64,000 nucleotides of DNA from Sphingomonas japonica (GTDB lineage Bacteria > Pseudomonadota > Alphaproteobacteria > Sphingomonadales > Sphingomonadaceae): positions 620,001-684,000 of the forward strand of contig NZ_VDYR01000001.1 in the NCBI RefSeq assembly GCF_006346325.1. The letters are read 5' to 3'. Shown in pieces: positions 10,301-18,982 of this stretch (positions are counted from its first letter, which is position 1; each line of letters opens with the position of its first letter). Both the position numbers and the translations under genes were made by a program. The notes below the pieces were generated by a model. It was not told where the DNA came from, ran no database searches, and saw only the letters and a list, made by a program, of their open reading frames with translations.

Positions 10301-10780
10301 GCCGGCGTCATGGACGATATCGACGCGGACATAGCCGTTCGCCGACAGCAGCGACGTCAGCCGCTCGAGCGAAATGCGCTCGCCGGGGGCCAGCCTCGCC
10401 ACCAGTTGTCGAACGCGAAACGGCGTCAGCGTGCGCTGCGTCGCGGCGTTGACCGTGGTCAGGATCAATCGCGGCTTTTTCGAACCGGCCTGAAGCGCGT
10501 GCAGCGCCGCAAGCCGCTCCGACATGACCCTCAGCGTCGGCGACGCGCGATCATAGGGCAGGCAGTCCCACGCCGGATACTGGATCACGTCGAGTTCGGG
10601 CGCGAAGAAGGGAGCGGTCGAGGCCACCGACCGCATCGCCGCTTCGTCCGGCGCGATGAACACGCATCCGCCCTTCGCCGCGCGCGCAAGGTCGGCGAGC
10701 AGCGAGGGCAGGAACCCGGTCGGGACGCCCGACAGCGTCAGCGCGGTCTTGGCGGAAATGATCTTCGAAAGGTCGGGCAT
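7319..10780 (-). CDS. mfd: Transcription-repair coupling factor Mfd
   Basis: Releases RNA polymerase stalled at DNA lesions and recruits UvrA for strand-specific repair. About 1,153 residues, in canonical order: a UvrB-homology N-terminus (YPAWDCLPYDRASPT), the RNA-polymerase-binding CarD-like domain (LVVHVDHGIGRYDGL), an SF2 translocase with Walker A GDVGFGKTE and Walker B VVDEEQRFG, motif ALTATPIPRTLQ, QLRGRVGR, and a C-terminal TRCF domain. I chose the ATG at 10780 (MPDLSKII); an in-frame TTG 39 bases upstream is less likely. It follows sdhE by 28 bases on the same strand. Confidence 0.95.
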   Translation of the reverse strand: MPDLSKIISAKTALTLSGVPTGFLPSLLADLARAAKGGCVFIAPDEAAMRSVASTAPFFAPELDVIQYPAWDCLPYDRASPTLRVMSERLAALHALQAGSKKPRLILTTVNAATQRTLTPFRVRQLVARLAPGERISLERLTSLLSANGYVRVDIVHDAGEFAVRGGLVDLFPSGSEHGLRLDFFGDEIETVRTFNPDDQRTSGRVDGFTLLPASEALLDEDSIKRFRARYRERFGATATGDPLYQAISDGRRLAGMEHWLPLFEERLDTLFDHLPDDAVMVRDSGTPGAAEQRFEAIADYQANRVRAQSSDPGSYRPLGQDQLYLLPDEWKKRLAEAPAHLTSPFHEPESATVLDFEVDNARDFAPERAGGTNVYEAVIEHLAALRKGGRRTILASYSAGARERLGGLLADHGLKGAVQIDTWQAAIAKAATATALIVLPLDHGFTAPGVAVLTEQDMLGDRLVRRKKRRKSTDAFLNELATLSPGDLVVHVDHGIGRYDGLTSIPVGTSPHDCVALSYSGGDKLYVPVENLDVLSRYGANEEGAHLDKLGGEAWQRRKSKMKERIREIAGELIVTAAVRATRPADVVEPDASGYPAFLDRFPYEETEDQDRAINDVLEDLGAGKPMDRLVVGDVGFGKTEVALRAAFVAAMAGMQVAIVCPTTLLARQHYTNFRARFEGFPINVGRLSRLVTAAEAKTVKEGLTNGQIDVVIGTHALLSKSIEFKRLGLVVVDEEQRFGVTHKERLKALKADVHVLTLTATPIPRTLQMAMSGLRDLSVIQTPPVDRLAVRTYVMPWDPVVLREALLREHYRGGQAYFVTPRIADLPDIEKFLREDVPEITYVVAHGQMAPTEVEERMSAFYDKRYDLLISTTIVESGLDIPSANTLIINRADKFGLAQLYQLRGRVGRAKTRAYAYMTTPPERLMTEAAEKRLKVLADLESLGAGFQLASHDLDIRGAGNLLGDEQSGHIKEVGYELYQSMLEEAILDAKAGGIRDDRPKEFSPQITVDAPILIPEEYVPDLDLRMGLYRRINEVEDRQGVEAFAAELIDRFGKLPEPTENLLTLIETKLNAKKACVAKLDVGPKGALVSFHEDKFSNVDGLLAYVERLDGTAKLRPDMKLVVARQWATSKARLNAALQISRGLAKAAAG

Positions 10781-10808
10781 GCAATCCTGTCTGCTTGCTG
10801 GAGACGCG

Positions 10809-11075
10809 CTATCGCGCAATCGGCACGTAGTTCAGCGTTCTCAGCGCCGCCATGATCGGCCCTTCATAGGCTGCGGGAACTGCTTGCGTCCCCATTGCCC
10901 ACGCCATGATATCGACATCCTGTTCCTCGATCAGCGCCTCGAACGCGGCGACCTCGGCCTCGCTCCACTCGGCATGATGGGCATCGAAGAACCCGCCGAT
11001 CAGCAGGTCGGCTTCGCGGGTGCCGCGGTGCCAGGCGCGAAAGCGCAGGCGCTTGATGCGGGAGTTTCGGTCCAT
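10809..11075 (-). CDS. sdhE: FAD assembly factor SdhE (succinate dehydrogenase assembly factor 2)
   Basis: A small 88-residue helical protein that helps insert covalent FAD into the flavoprotein subunit of succinate dehydrogenase. The diagnostic RGTREADLLIGGF motif (family consensus RGxxE) is present near residues 17-29, followed by acidic helices (EWSEAEVAAFEALIEEQD) and DIMAWAMG. The length is typical. It lies upstream of mfd and divergent from recG, with a 55-base shared gap. Confidence 0.92.
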   Translation of the reverse strand: MDRNSRIKRLRFRAWHRGTREADLLIGGFFDAHHAEWSEAEVAAFEALIEEQDVDIMAWAMGTQAVPAAYEGPIMAALRTLNYVPIAR

Positions 11076-11130
11076 GGGCTCCAACGGCGAATGGCCGATG
11101 GCGCTGGCGGCGCGATCGGCGACGGGGTAG

Positions 11131-13206
11131 ATGCGCCAGATAGTCATGCGCCCCGATCTTCTCAATCCATTGTTCGCCGAAGTCACGGCGCTGAAGGGCG
11201 TGGGGGCAGCGCTCGCCAAGCCGCTGGAAAAGCTCGGCCTCGCCCGGGTCATCGATGTCGCGTTCCATTTGCCGAGCGGATGGATCGACCGGCTGCCGCG
11301 CGACGAACTCGATATTGCCGATGCGGGGCGGGTGATCGCGATCACGCTGACCCCGACCGACTATCGCATCAGCCGGGGGCGGGGGCCCACGCGGGTGCAT
11401 GCCGTCGATGCCAGGGGCAATTCCGTCAGCATCGTCTTCTTCGGCGGCAATGCCGGCTGGGCGAAGAAGCTGCTGCCGCTCGGCGAAGCACGGCGCGTTT
11501 CCGGCAAGCTCGAAACCTATGGCGACGAGCTGCAGATCGTCCACCCCGACCAGGTGCTGCCCCTGGAGGAAGCGGGCGAGGTGGCCGCGCGCGAAGCGGT
11601 GTATCCGCTTTCCGAAGGCATGACGTCGAAACGCCTGGCGCAACTGGCGGCGCAGGCGATCGAGCGCGCGCCCGACCTGCCCGAGTGGATCGAGCCGAGC
11701 GTCAGGGCCAAGCATGGCTGGCCGTCCTGGCGCGCTGCGCTGGCGGCAATCCATGCCGATCCCGCCGACGAAAAGGCACGCGCGCGGCTCGCCTATGACG
11801 AGATGTTCGCCAACCAGCTGGCATTGCTGCTGGTGCGCGGCGCGGCGCGGGCCAAACGTGGGCGGCCGTTGACCGGGGACGGGCGACTGCGCGATGCGCT
11901 GGTGCTGCCCTACGCCCCTACCGGCGCGCAGGCACGCACGATCGGCGAGATCGAGGGCGACATGGCGCAGACGCGCCCGATGCTGCGGCTGCTGCAGGGC
12001 GATGTCGGTTCGGGCAAGACATTGGTCGCGATCATGGCGTTGCTGATCGCGGTCGAGGGTGGCGCGCAGGGAGCATTGCTGGCGCCCACGGAGATTCTGG
12101 CGCGCCAGCATTTCGAAACGCTCAGCCGAACCCTGTCCGGCCTCGACATCCGGGTTGCGATCCTGACTGGGCGCGACAAGGGACGGGCGCGCGAGGCGAC
12201 GCTGATGGGACTGGCCGCCGGCGAGATCGACATATTGATCGGTACCCATGCAATCTTTCAGCAGGGCGTGTCCTACCGCGATCTTGGTCTGATCGTCGTC
12301 GACGAGCAGCATCGCTTCGGCGTCGCGCAGCGGATGATGCTCCAGGCCAAGGCGGAGCGCCCGCCGCATCTGCTGGTGATGACCGCGACTCCGATCCCGC
12401 GCACGCTGACGCTCGCGCAATATGGCGAGATGGACGTCAGCCGCCTCGACGAGATGCCACCGGGACGCCAGCCGATCGAGACGCGGGTGATGTCCGACGA
12501 ACGGCTCGGCGAAGTCGTCGACGCGCTCGGGCGTCACATGGACAGCGGCGGGCAGGCCTATTGGGTGTGCCCGCTGGTCGAGGAAAGCGAGAAGACCGAC
12601 CTCGCCGCAGCCGAGGGACGCGCCGCGGCACTGCGCGCGCGCTTCGGCGACAAGGTCGGGCTGGTCCATGGCCGCATGAAGGGGCCGGACAAGGATGCGG
12701 TGATGGCCGACTTCGCAGGCGGACGCACGTCGGTGCTGGTCGCGACCACGGTGATCGAGGTCGGCGTCGATGTCCCCAACGCGACGCTGATCGTGATCGA
12801 GGCGGCGGATCGCTTCGGCCTCGCCCAGCTGCACCAGCTGCGTGGCCGGGTCGGACGCGGTGGCGGGCGCTCGGTATGTCTGCTGCTGCGCGGAAGCCAG
12901 CTCAGCGAAACGTCTCGCGCGCGGCTTGCCCTGATGCGCGAGACCAATGACGGCTTCCGTATTGCCGAGGAGGATCTGCGCCTGCGCGGCGCGGGCGAGT
13001 TACTGGGGACCCGCCAGTCCGGCGATGCGCAGTTCCGGCTTGCCACGCCGGAAGCGATGGTCGAACTGCTCCCGGCCGCCAATGGCGACGCCCGGCTGCT
13101 GATCGATCGCGACGGGGGCCTGCACGGCGATCGGGGACAGGCCGCGCGAATTGCGCTGTATCTGTTCGAGCGCGATGGGGCGGTCAATCTCTTGCGGTCC
13201 GGATGA
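11131..13206 (+). CDS. recG: ATP-dependent DNA helicase RecG
   Basis: A branch-migration helicase acting on stalled forks and Holliday junctions. 691 residues: an N-terminal wedge/OB domain (LPSGWIDRLPRDEL), then SF2 motifs including Walker A LLQGDVGSGKTLVAI, DEQH box VVDEQHRFGV, motif III MTATPIPRTL, motif VI QLHQLRGRVGRG, and the TRG-region motif RLRGAGELLGTRQSG. The length is normal. The start is either the ATG at 11131 or the in-frame ATG at 11146; a G-rich stretch (ACGGGGT) just before 11131 slightly favours the first. Confidence 0.95.
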   Translation: MRQIVMRPDLLNPLFAEVTALKGVGAALAKPLEKLGLARVIDVAFHLPSGWIDRLPRDELDIADAGRVIAITLTPTDYRISRGRGPTRVHAVDARGNSVSIVFFGGNAGWAKKLLPLGEARRVSGKLETYGDELQIVHPDQVLPLEEAGEVAAREAVYPLSEGMTSKRLAQLAAQAIERAPDLPEWIEPSVRAKHGWPSWRAALAAIHADPADEKARARLAYDEMFANQLALLLVRGAARAKRGRPLTGDGRLRDALVLPYAPTGAQARTIGEIEGDMAQTRPMLRLLQGDVGSGKTLVAIMALLIAVEGGAQGALLAPTEILARQHFETLSRTLSGLDIRVAILTGRDKGRAREATLMGLAAGEIDILIGTHAIFQQGVSYRDLGLIVVDEQHRFGVAQRMMLQAKAERPPHLLVMTATPIPRTLTLAQYGEMDVSRLDEMPPGRQPIETRVMSDERLGEVVDALGRHMDSGGQAYWVCPLVEESEKTDLAAAEGRAAALRARFGDKVGLVHGRMKGPDKDAVMADFAGGRTSVLVATTVIEVGVDVPNATLIVIEAADRFGLAQLHQLRGRVGRGGGRSVCLLLRGSQLSETSRARLALMRETNDGFRIAEEDLRLRGAGELLGTRQSGDAQFRLATPEAMVELLPAANGDARLLIDRDGGLHGDRGQAARIALYLFERDGAVNLLRSG

Positions 13207-13249
13207 ACGCGAACCCGGCTATAATCGCCGAGCTTTAGGAACCAGCGAG

Positions 13250-13690
13250 ATGAACGCGTTGCTACCCCTGATGGTTGCCGTGCTGTCGGGCATCGGCGTT
13301 GCGCTGCAGCCGCCGACCAACGCGACGCTGTCGCGCGCATCGGGATCGCCGCTGCTCGCCGCGCTGATCTCGTTCGCAGCGGGCACGCTGATCCTGCTGA
13401 TCGCGTGGGCAGCCGTCGATCGCACGTCGCCCGCCACGTTGAAGGGGCTGCCGGCCTGGGCGTGGTTCGGCGGCGCATATGGCGCGTTCTTCGTGGCGGC
13501 AACCGCCTATGCCGCGCCGCGCCTCGGCCTTGCCCAGCTCCTGACGATCATGATCGCGATGCAGTTGATCACCGCGCTGATCCTCGACCATTTCGGTCTG
13601 CTTGCGCTTGAGCGGACGCCGGTCAGCGCGTCCCGGATCGTCGGCATCATGCTGGTGCTCGGAGGGGCAGTGCTCGTGCGCCGCGGCTAG
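13250..13690 (+). CDS. DMT-superfamily small membrane protein (YdcZ/DUF606 type)
   Basis: 146 residues with four or five hydrophobic helices (LLPLMVAVLSGIGVALQPP, LLAALISFAAGTLILLIAW, AWFGGAYGAFFVAATAYA, LLTIMIAMQLITALILDHF, IVGIMLVLGGAVLVRRG). The N-terminal LQPPTNATL and central ITALILDHFGL match the DUF606 (YdcZ) inner-membrane proteins of the drug/metabolite transporter superfamily. The substrate is unknown. The start ATG has an AGGA ribosome site. Its 3' end overlaps the convergent PilZ gene by 4 bases. Confidence 0.82.
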   Translation: MNALLPLMVAVLSGIGVALQPPTNATLSRASGSPLLAALISFAAGTLILLIAWAAVDRTSPATLKGLPAWAWFGGAYGAFFVAATAYAAPRLGLAQLLTIMIAMQLITALILDHFGLLALERTPVSASRIVGIMLVLGGAVLVRRG

Positions 13691-14004
13691 CGCTGCATGA
13701 GCCCGGCGAGCAGCTCGTAATAGCTGGCAAGATCGATCGCCTGATCGAACTGGCATCCCATGCGCCCGCCCAAGCACCAGCGAATTTCCGCGGCAATCAC
13801 GCCCGTCACGGGAAGTATGACCCTGATCCGCTGCCCTTCGGAAAAATCGCCTTCGACGCGCGCCATCAACCCGTGCGGAGACAGGTTGACGATCAGCAGC
13901 GTCAGCGTTTCCGCATTCGGGCCATATCCGCGCGCACGATAATGAACCGCATCGCGATCGACGGCGCGGGCATCGGCAATGGCGTGGCTGCTCGGTCGGT
14001 ACAC
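13687..14004 (-). CDS. PilZ-domain protein
   Basis: 105 residues resembling a stand-alone PilZ domain, a c-di-GMP-binding effector fold. The beta-barrel pattern is visible: LIVNLSPHGLMARVEG (from the D/NxSxxG motif, NLSPHG here) followed by QRIRVILP, IAAEIRWCLGGRMGCQF. An RxxxR motif is only partly recognisable near the N-terminus (YRARGYGPN), so ligand binding is unproven. It may read the c-di-GMP level set by the two EAL proteins in this window. It is convergent with the DMT gene. Confidence 0.72.
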   Translation of the reverse strand: MYRPSSHAIADARAVDRDAVHYRARGYGPNAETLTLLIVNLSPHGLMARVEGDFSEGQRIRVILPVTGVIAAEIRWCLGGRMGCQFDQAIDLASYYELLAGLMQR

Positions 14005-14107
14005 GGCGCTTCTCCCCTGCTAGAAGCGGTTACGTTTCAGCAGCCTAGCGCAGCGGATGTGAAGCGACCCGAAAGGAGCAGCCTCAACGGATCGTTGCGA
14101 TCGCTGG

Positions 14108-15334
14108 TTAACCGCGCGTCAGCAATCCGTGATGCTTCTTCCCGGCGGAGAGGCGCAGCGGTGCGTCGGCGACATCCAGGACCAGAGCATCGTCGTCGAC
14201 CTTGGCCCCGTCGACCCGGGCGCCGCCGCCCTTGATCAGCCGCCGAGCCTCGCCTTTCGACGCCGCCAGGCCAAGCGCGACGAGCGCATCGACCACGCCG
14301 ATCGGCCCTGTCACCTTATGGGTCGGCAATGCGTCGCCCGCCGATCCTTCCTCGAACGTCCGGCGCGCGGTTTCCGCCGCCTCGTCCGCTGCGGCGCGGC
14401 CGCGGCAAAGCGCCGTGGCCTCGTCCGCGAGAATCTTCTTCGCCTCGTTGATCCCGGCGCCCTCGAGCGATTCGAGCCGCGCGATTTCTTCCAGCGGCAG
14501 GTCGGTGAACAGCCGCAGGAAACGGCCGACATCCCGGTCGTCGGTGTTGCGCCAGAATTGCCAATAGTCATAGGCGGAAAGCTGCGCTTCATTTAGCCAG
14601 ACCGCGCCTGCCATGGTCTTGCCCATCTTGCCGCCATCCGCCGTGGTGATCAGCGGCGTGGTCAGCCCATAGACTTCGGTTCCCTCGACACGTCGCGCGA
14701 GCTCGATGCCGCCCACGATGTTGCCCCACTGATCCGATCCGCCCATCTGCAGACGGCAGTCGGCCCGGCGCGCCAATTCCAGGAAATCATACGCCTGGAG
14801 GATCATGTAGTTGAATTCGAGGAAGCTGAGCGACTGTTCGCGCTCGAGCCGCAGCTTGACCGAGTCGAAGCCGAGCATCCGGTTGACCGAGAAATGCTGG
14901 CCGATATCGCGCAGGAACGGGATATATTCGAGCGCATCGAGCCACTCGGCATTGTCGAGCATCACCGCGTCGGTGGGACCGTCGCCGAAGGTCAGGAAGC
15001 GCTCGAACACGGTCTTGATCGAGGCGATGTTCGCGGCGATCGTATCGCCGGTCATCAACTTGCGTGCTTCGTCCTTGAAGCTCGGATCGCCGACCTTGCC
15101 GGTGCCGCCGCCCATCAGCACGATCGGCTTGTGGCCCGCCTGCTGAAGCCGGCGCAGCATCATGATCTGGACCAGGCTGCCGACATGCAGCGACGGCGCG
15201 GTCGGATCGAAGCCGATATAGCCCGGCACGATCTGACGCGCGGCCAGCGCGTCGAGCCCCGCCGCATCGGTCATCTGGTGAATATAGCCACGCGACGCGA
15301 GGAGGCGCAGCAGGTCGGAAGAAAAGTCGGTCAT
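14108..15334 (-). CDS. tyrS: Tyrosyl-tRNA synthetase
   Basis: Charges tRNA-Tyr. 408 residues from the ATG at 15334. The HIGH-like motif is [13 protein letters not shown] (HVGS), the tyrosine/ATP site includes [13 protein letters not shown] and [11 protein letters not shown], and the KMSKS-like loop is [14 protein letters not shown]. The C-terminus has an S4 RNA-binding domain ([19 protein letters not shown]). The frame stays open for about 1 kb upstream of the ATG, over the divergent namZ gene, but that part is a shadow. It is divergent from namZ, 75 bases apart. Confidence 0.95.
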   Translation of the reverse strand: MTDFSSDLLRLLASRGYIHQMTDAAGLDALAARQIVPGYIGFDPTAPSLHVGSLVQIMMLRRLQQAGHKPIVLMGGGTGKVGDPSFKDEARKLMTGDTIAANIASIKTVFERFLTFGDGPTDAVMLDNAEWLDALEYIPFLRDIGQHFSVNRMLGFDSVKLRLEREQSLSFLEFNYMILQAYDFLELARRADCRLQMGGSDQWGNIVGGIELARRVEGTEVYGLTTPLITTADGGKMGKTMAGAVWLNEAQLSAYDYWQFWRNTDDRDVGRFLRLFTDLPLEEIARLESLEGAGINEAKKILADEATALCRGRAAADEAAETARRTFEEGSAGDALPTHKVTGPIGVVDALVALGLAASKGEARRLIKGGGARVDGAKVDDDALVLDVADAPLRLSAGKKHHGLLTRG

Positions 15335-15409
15335 GACGGCGCCATATCGTCGATGCGCGGCGGCGTCATCCCTTGCGCCGCGCGGCGGATCGCGGCACGT
15401 CGCTGGATC

Positions 15410-16606
15410 ATGGATTTCGGTATCGATCGGCTGCTCGCCAGCCCGCAACTGCTCGGCGAACTCAAGGGGCGGCGGGTCGCGCTGCTGGCGCATCCCGCGT
15501 CGGTGACACGCGACCTGACGCATTCGCTCGACGCCCTGGTCGAGGCGGGGATCGACGTCACCGCCGCGTTCGGTCCGCAGCACGGGCTGCGCGGAGACAA
15601 ACAGGACAATATGGTCGAATCGCCGGATTTCGACGATCCGGTGCACCGCGTCCCGATCTTCAGCCTCTATGGCGAGGTCCGCCGTCCGACCGGACAGTCG
15701 ATGGGCACCTTCGATGTCGTGCTGATCGATCTGCAGGACGTGGGCTGCCGCATCTATACCTTCATCACGACGTTGCTCTACATGCTCGAGGCCGCGGCCA
15801 GGCACGGCAAGGAGGTGTGGGTGCTCGACCGCCCCAACCCGGCCGGGCGGCCGGTCGAGGGGATGGCGCTGCGCCCCGGTTGGGAGAGCTTCGTCGGGGC
15901 AGGGCCGATGCCGATGCGGCACGGCATGACGCTGGGCGAACTTGGCCACTGGTTCGTCGATCACTACCGGCTCGACGTCGCCTATCGCGTGGTCGCGATG
16001 GAGGGATGGCAGCCCGACGCGGCGCCGGGATTTGGCTGGCCCGACGATCGCATCTGGATCAATCCCAGCCCGAACGCCGCGAACGTCAACATGGCGCGGG
16101 CCTATGCCGGGACCGTGATGCTTGAAGGGACGACGCTGTCCGAAGGCCGCGGCACCACCCGGCCGCTCGAACTGTTTGGCGCACCCGACATCGACGCGCG
16201 CAGCGTGATCGCGGCGATGCGGTCGCTGGCGCCCCAGTGGCTTGCGGGATGCAGCCTTCGCGATTGCTGGTTCGAGCCTACATTTCACAAGCATGTCGGG
16301 CAGTTGTGCGCAGGTGTTCATATCCATGCCGAAGGTCCGCACTATGACCACACGGCATTCCGGCCATGGCGATTGCAGGCGCTGGCGTTCAAGGCAATCC
16401 GGGGCGCTGCGCCGGACTATCCGCTTTGGCGCGATTTCCCCTATGAATACGAACTCGGCAAGCTGGCGATCGACGTGATCAACGGGGGTCCCGGGCTGCG
16501 CGAATGGGTTGACGACCCACGGGCGACCCCGAACGACCTCGACGCTGCGACCGACCCGGACGAGGCGGCGTGGCGCGCGCTGCGCCAGCCCTTCCTGCTG
16601 TATTGA
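15410..16606 (+). CDS. Exo-beta-N-acetylmuramidase NamZ-like (DUF1343)
   Basis: 398 residues matching DUF1343, whose characterised member NamZ removes N-acetylmuramic acid from peptidoglycan fragments. Matching blocks are [68 protein letters not shown], the HGMTLGELG segment and [19 protein letters not shown]. No signal peptide is evident from the chosen ATG, so it may act in the cytoplasm on recycled wall fragments. That would differ from secreted homologues. The C-terminus ends PFLLY. Confidence 0.83.
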   Translation: MDFGIDRLLASPQLLGELKGRRVALLAHPASVTRDLTHSLDALVEAGIDVTAAFGPQHGLRGDKQDNMVESPDFDDPVHRVPIFSLYGEVRRPTGQSMGTFDVVLIDLQDVGCRIYTFITTLLYMLEAAARHGKEVWVLDRPNPAGRPVEGMALRPGWESFVGAGPMPMRHGMTLGELGHWFVDHYRLDVAYRVVAMEGWQPDAAPGFGWPDDRIWINPSPNAANVNMARAYAGTVMLEGTTLSEGRGTTRPLELFGAPDIDARSVIAAMRSLAPQWLAGCSLRDCWFEPTFHKHVGQLCAGVHIHAEGPHYDHTAFRPWRLQALAFKAIRGAAPDYPLWRDFPYEYELGKLAIDVINGGPGLREWVDDPRATPNDLDAATDPDEAAWRALRQPFLLY

Positions 16607-16655
16607 CCGACCTCATGCCGCATTGCCTGCCGCGTGACATCGCCGTATCGCCCGC

Positions 16656-17834
16656 ATGATGCTGGCGGGGCTCATTTTTGCGACCGAAGAAGCCGACGAC
16701 AAGCCGGGTGCGCTTGCCGCGACGCTGCCGTTCGGGGGCATGACGCTGATCGAATATCAGGCGCGGCTGCTCATCGCTTGTGGCGCGGGGCACCTGATGA
16801 TTGCGGTCGCGCGCGTGACGCCGGCGTTGCTGGGGGCGGTCAATCGCATCGCCAAGCGCGGCGTGGCGATTGACATCGTGCGCTCGGCCGAAGAGGCGTC
16901 GGCCAAGGCGCACCCGCTCGCCGCGGTGATCGTGCTCGCCGATGGTCTCGTGACGACCGAGGCCGCGGTGCGGCTCGCGGCGGGAAGCGCACCCGACACG
17001 CTGATCGTCAGCGAGGATGCGGGCAGCCAGATCGCGGTCGAACGGGTCGACGCCGGGCATGTCTGGGCAGGGATCGCCGCGATCGCCGCGCAGCGCCTCG
17101 CCGATACCGCCGCGCTTCCGCGGGAATATGACTTTCAATCGACGCTGTTGCGGGTCGCGGTGCAGGCCGGCGCGCATCAGGTGCAGCTGCCGACTTCCGC
17201 CCGGCGCGCGGGGCACGGGGTGGAACGCAACTCCTCGACGCTGGCCAGCCGAAGCAACGCCGTGCTTGCGGCGCTGGCGACCCGGCGGACGTCGTGGGCG
17301 GACCGTTTCGTGTTCACGCCGATCACCCGCCTGGCACTGCCGCTGCTGGTCAGTCGCGGCATTCCCCCGTGGAGCGTGGTGGCGACCGGCGGCGTGGTAG
17401 CGGTCGGCGCAGTGGCGATGATCCTGCTCGACTGGACGATCGCCGGTGTCGTCGGCGCGGTCGCTGCTGTTGCGACGTTGTCGACCGGGTCACTGCTGGG
17501 ATGGCTGCGCGGCGACGACCGGCTCGCCCGGCGGCAGGAGGCGGCGATCGCGATCGTCTCGGCGCTGGCGGCGATCGCGCTAGGCGCGATGACGGCCCGC
17601 GCGGAAATGACGCTGACGGCGCTGGTCCTTGCCATTGCCCTGGTCGTCACCGGTGCGATCGGCGAACGCGCCCGCGCCCGACCGGCATTCTGGTGGGGCA
17701 GCCCGGCGGGATATCTGCTGCTGCTCGCCGTCGCCACGATCGCCGGCTATCCCGCGATCGGGCTGGCGATCGTCGCGAGCTATGCCGCCGCCACGCTCGC
17801 TGCCGCGGTTGAGGCGCTTCGCGAAAAGGCTTAG
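16656..17834 (+). CDS. Unknown membrane protein: nucleotidyltransferase-like N-terminus plus degenerate CDP-alcohol phosphotransferase-like C-terminus
   Basis: 392 residues with no confident family. Residues 1-200 follow the outline of a sugar-nucleotidyltransferase Rossmann fold (LPFGGMTLIEYQARLLIACG, then AAVIVLADGLV), but the GxGTR nucleotide loop is missing. Residues 215-390 are membrane-spanning, starting FTPITRLALPLLVSRGIPP, which resembles the start of CDP-alcohol phosphotransferases. A short DDRLAR string stands where the DGxxAR catalytic motif would be, but the downstream GxxxDxxxD is absent. The layout recalls bifunctional inositol-phosphate cytidylyltransferase/phosphotransferases. 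Both sites look inactive or strongly diverged, so the reaction is unknown. The start could be at either of the first two codons (MM). Confidence 0.6.
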   Translation: MMLAGLIFATEEADDKPGALAATLPFGGMTLIEYQARLLIACGAGHLMIAVARVTPALLGAVNRIAKRGVAIDIVRSAEEASAKAHPLAAVIVLADGLVTTEAAVRLAAGSAPDTLIVSEDAGSQIAVERVDAGHVWAGIAAIAAQRLADTAALPREYDFQSTLLRVAVQAGAHQVQLPTSARRAGHGVERNSSTLASRSNAVLAALATRRTSWADRFVFTPITRLALPLLVSRGIPPWSVVATGGVVAVGAVAMILLDWTIAGVVGAVAAVATLSTGSLLGWLRGDDRLARRQEAAIAIVSALAAIALGAMTARAEMTLTALVLAIALVVTGAIGERARARPAFWWGSPAGYLLLLAVATIAGYPAIGLAIVASYAAATLAAAVEALREKA

Positions 17835-17869
17835 GGCCGTCTTAACGACATTTCCGCTAGCTGGAGACC

Positions 17870-18982
17870 ATGTCGCTCGATCCCGTCGATCCGCCCGGCG
17901 GCGCTCCCTACAGCGCCGAGACGTTGCTCGCCGCCGCTGCGGCGGCATCGATGCGCGTGCGCGGGCGATCGGCGGATGCGGCGCACGACCTGTTTCGCGC
18001 AGAACAGGATCGCATCGACGATGCGGTGCGCGCGGCATTCGGGCTCCAGCTTGCCCGCATCGTCGATACTGTCGCGACCGAATTGATGGCGTATGCGGGC
18101 CGATCGCTCGCTGCCGCGGGGCATCCCGAACTCGCCATGGCGCTGACCGCGGGCGATCGGCCCTATGACCTGCTCGTCGCGCATGAGCTTCTTGGCGACG
18201 CCGATCTCATCGAACAGTTGCTCGGCCGTATCGAGATAGACGCGATCGCCGACCGATTGCAGGGAGCTGCCGACGACGATCCCGAGCGCCCCAGCCTGCT
18301 CGCACGGATGGTCGAACATCCCGATCGCGTGGTCGGCAATGCCGCTCGCGCGCTGCTGGCGGCCGATTCGCGCCGCCGCGATGCGCAGGAGGGCTATCCG
18401 ATCGCCCACAGCGATTTGTCGGCCGAATGTCAGCATCGGCTGACGTGGCAGATCGCCGCCGTGTTGCGCGGACGCGGCGCACACGCCGATCGCTCCGAGC
18501 TTGCGGCGCTTGATTCGGCCCTGGCGGATGCAGTTCGGCGCAGCCTGCGCGCCTATGACGAGGGTGATCGCATCGAGACGGCTGCGATGCGGATGGCGAC
18601 GGCGCTCGATCCCGCTCCCGCCGAGCTCGGCACCTTGCTGCTCGAAGCGCTGGGTGATCGGCGCATCGCGCTGTTCATTGCATTCGTCGCACGCGCGCTC
18701 GGCAGCGATTATGCCGCGGTCCGGGCGCTTGTGCTCGATCGCGACGGCGATCGGCTGTGGGTGGCGCTGCGTGCGCTCAATCTTCCTCGGACGACGCTGG
18801 CGCAGATCGGGTTCGTGCTGAGCGAAGCCGATCCACGCCGTGATCTCGACCGGTTCGTCGACCGCCTAGATCCGGCGATGTTGCTGAGCCCCGATGATGC
18901 GCGCGCGGCGCTGATGATCCTTCGCGCCGACCCGGTCTATCGCGATGCGGTCGCGGCGATGGCGCAGGGGCGGGGGGTATGA
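17870..18982 (+). CDS. DUF2336 domain protein
   Basis: 370 residues, largely alpha-helical, with HEAT-like helical repeats (ERPSLLARMVEHPDRVVGNAARALLAADSR, split over two helices). It resembles the DUF2336 proteins of Alphaproteobacteria, which have no biochemical role I can name. A ribosome site (CTGGAG) precedes the ATG. The stop overlaps the next start (ATGA), so it is translationally coupled to the kinase-like gene and the two products probably work together, for example as regulator and sensor. Confidence 0.75.
   Translation: MSLDPVDPPGGAPYSAETLLAAAAAASMRVRGRSADAAHDLFRAEQDRIDDAVRAAFGLQLARIVDTVATELMAYAGRSLAAAGHPELAMALTAGDRPYDLLVAHELLGDADLIEQLLGRIEIDAIADRLQGAADDDPERPSLLARMVEHPDRVVGNAARALLAADSRRRDAQEGYPIAHSDLSAECQHRLTWQIAAVLRGRGAHADRSELAALDSALADAVRRSLRAYDEGDRIETAAMRMATALDPAPAELGTLLLEALGDRRIALFIAFVARALGSDYAAVRALVLDRDGDRLWVALRALNLPRTTLAQIGFVLSEADPRRDLDRFVDRLDPAMLLSPDDARAALMILRADPVYRDAVAAMAQGRGV

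Noticed and set aside
8768..12834. Long antisense frames over mfd (8768-10855, plus) and recG (10864-12834, minus)
   Set aside because: High-GC shadows of strongly conserved genes; their translations are Arg/Gln-rich without family resemblance.
13220..13225. TATAAT upstream of the DMT-type gene as a sigma-70 promoter
   Set aside because: No acceptable -35 element stands about 17 bases upstream, so I do not list it as a promoter.
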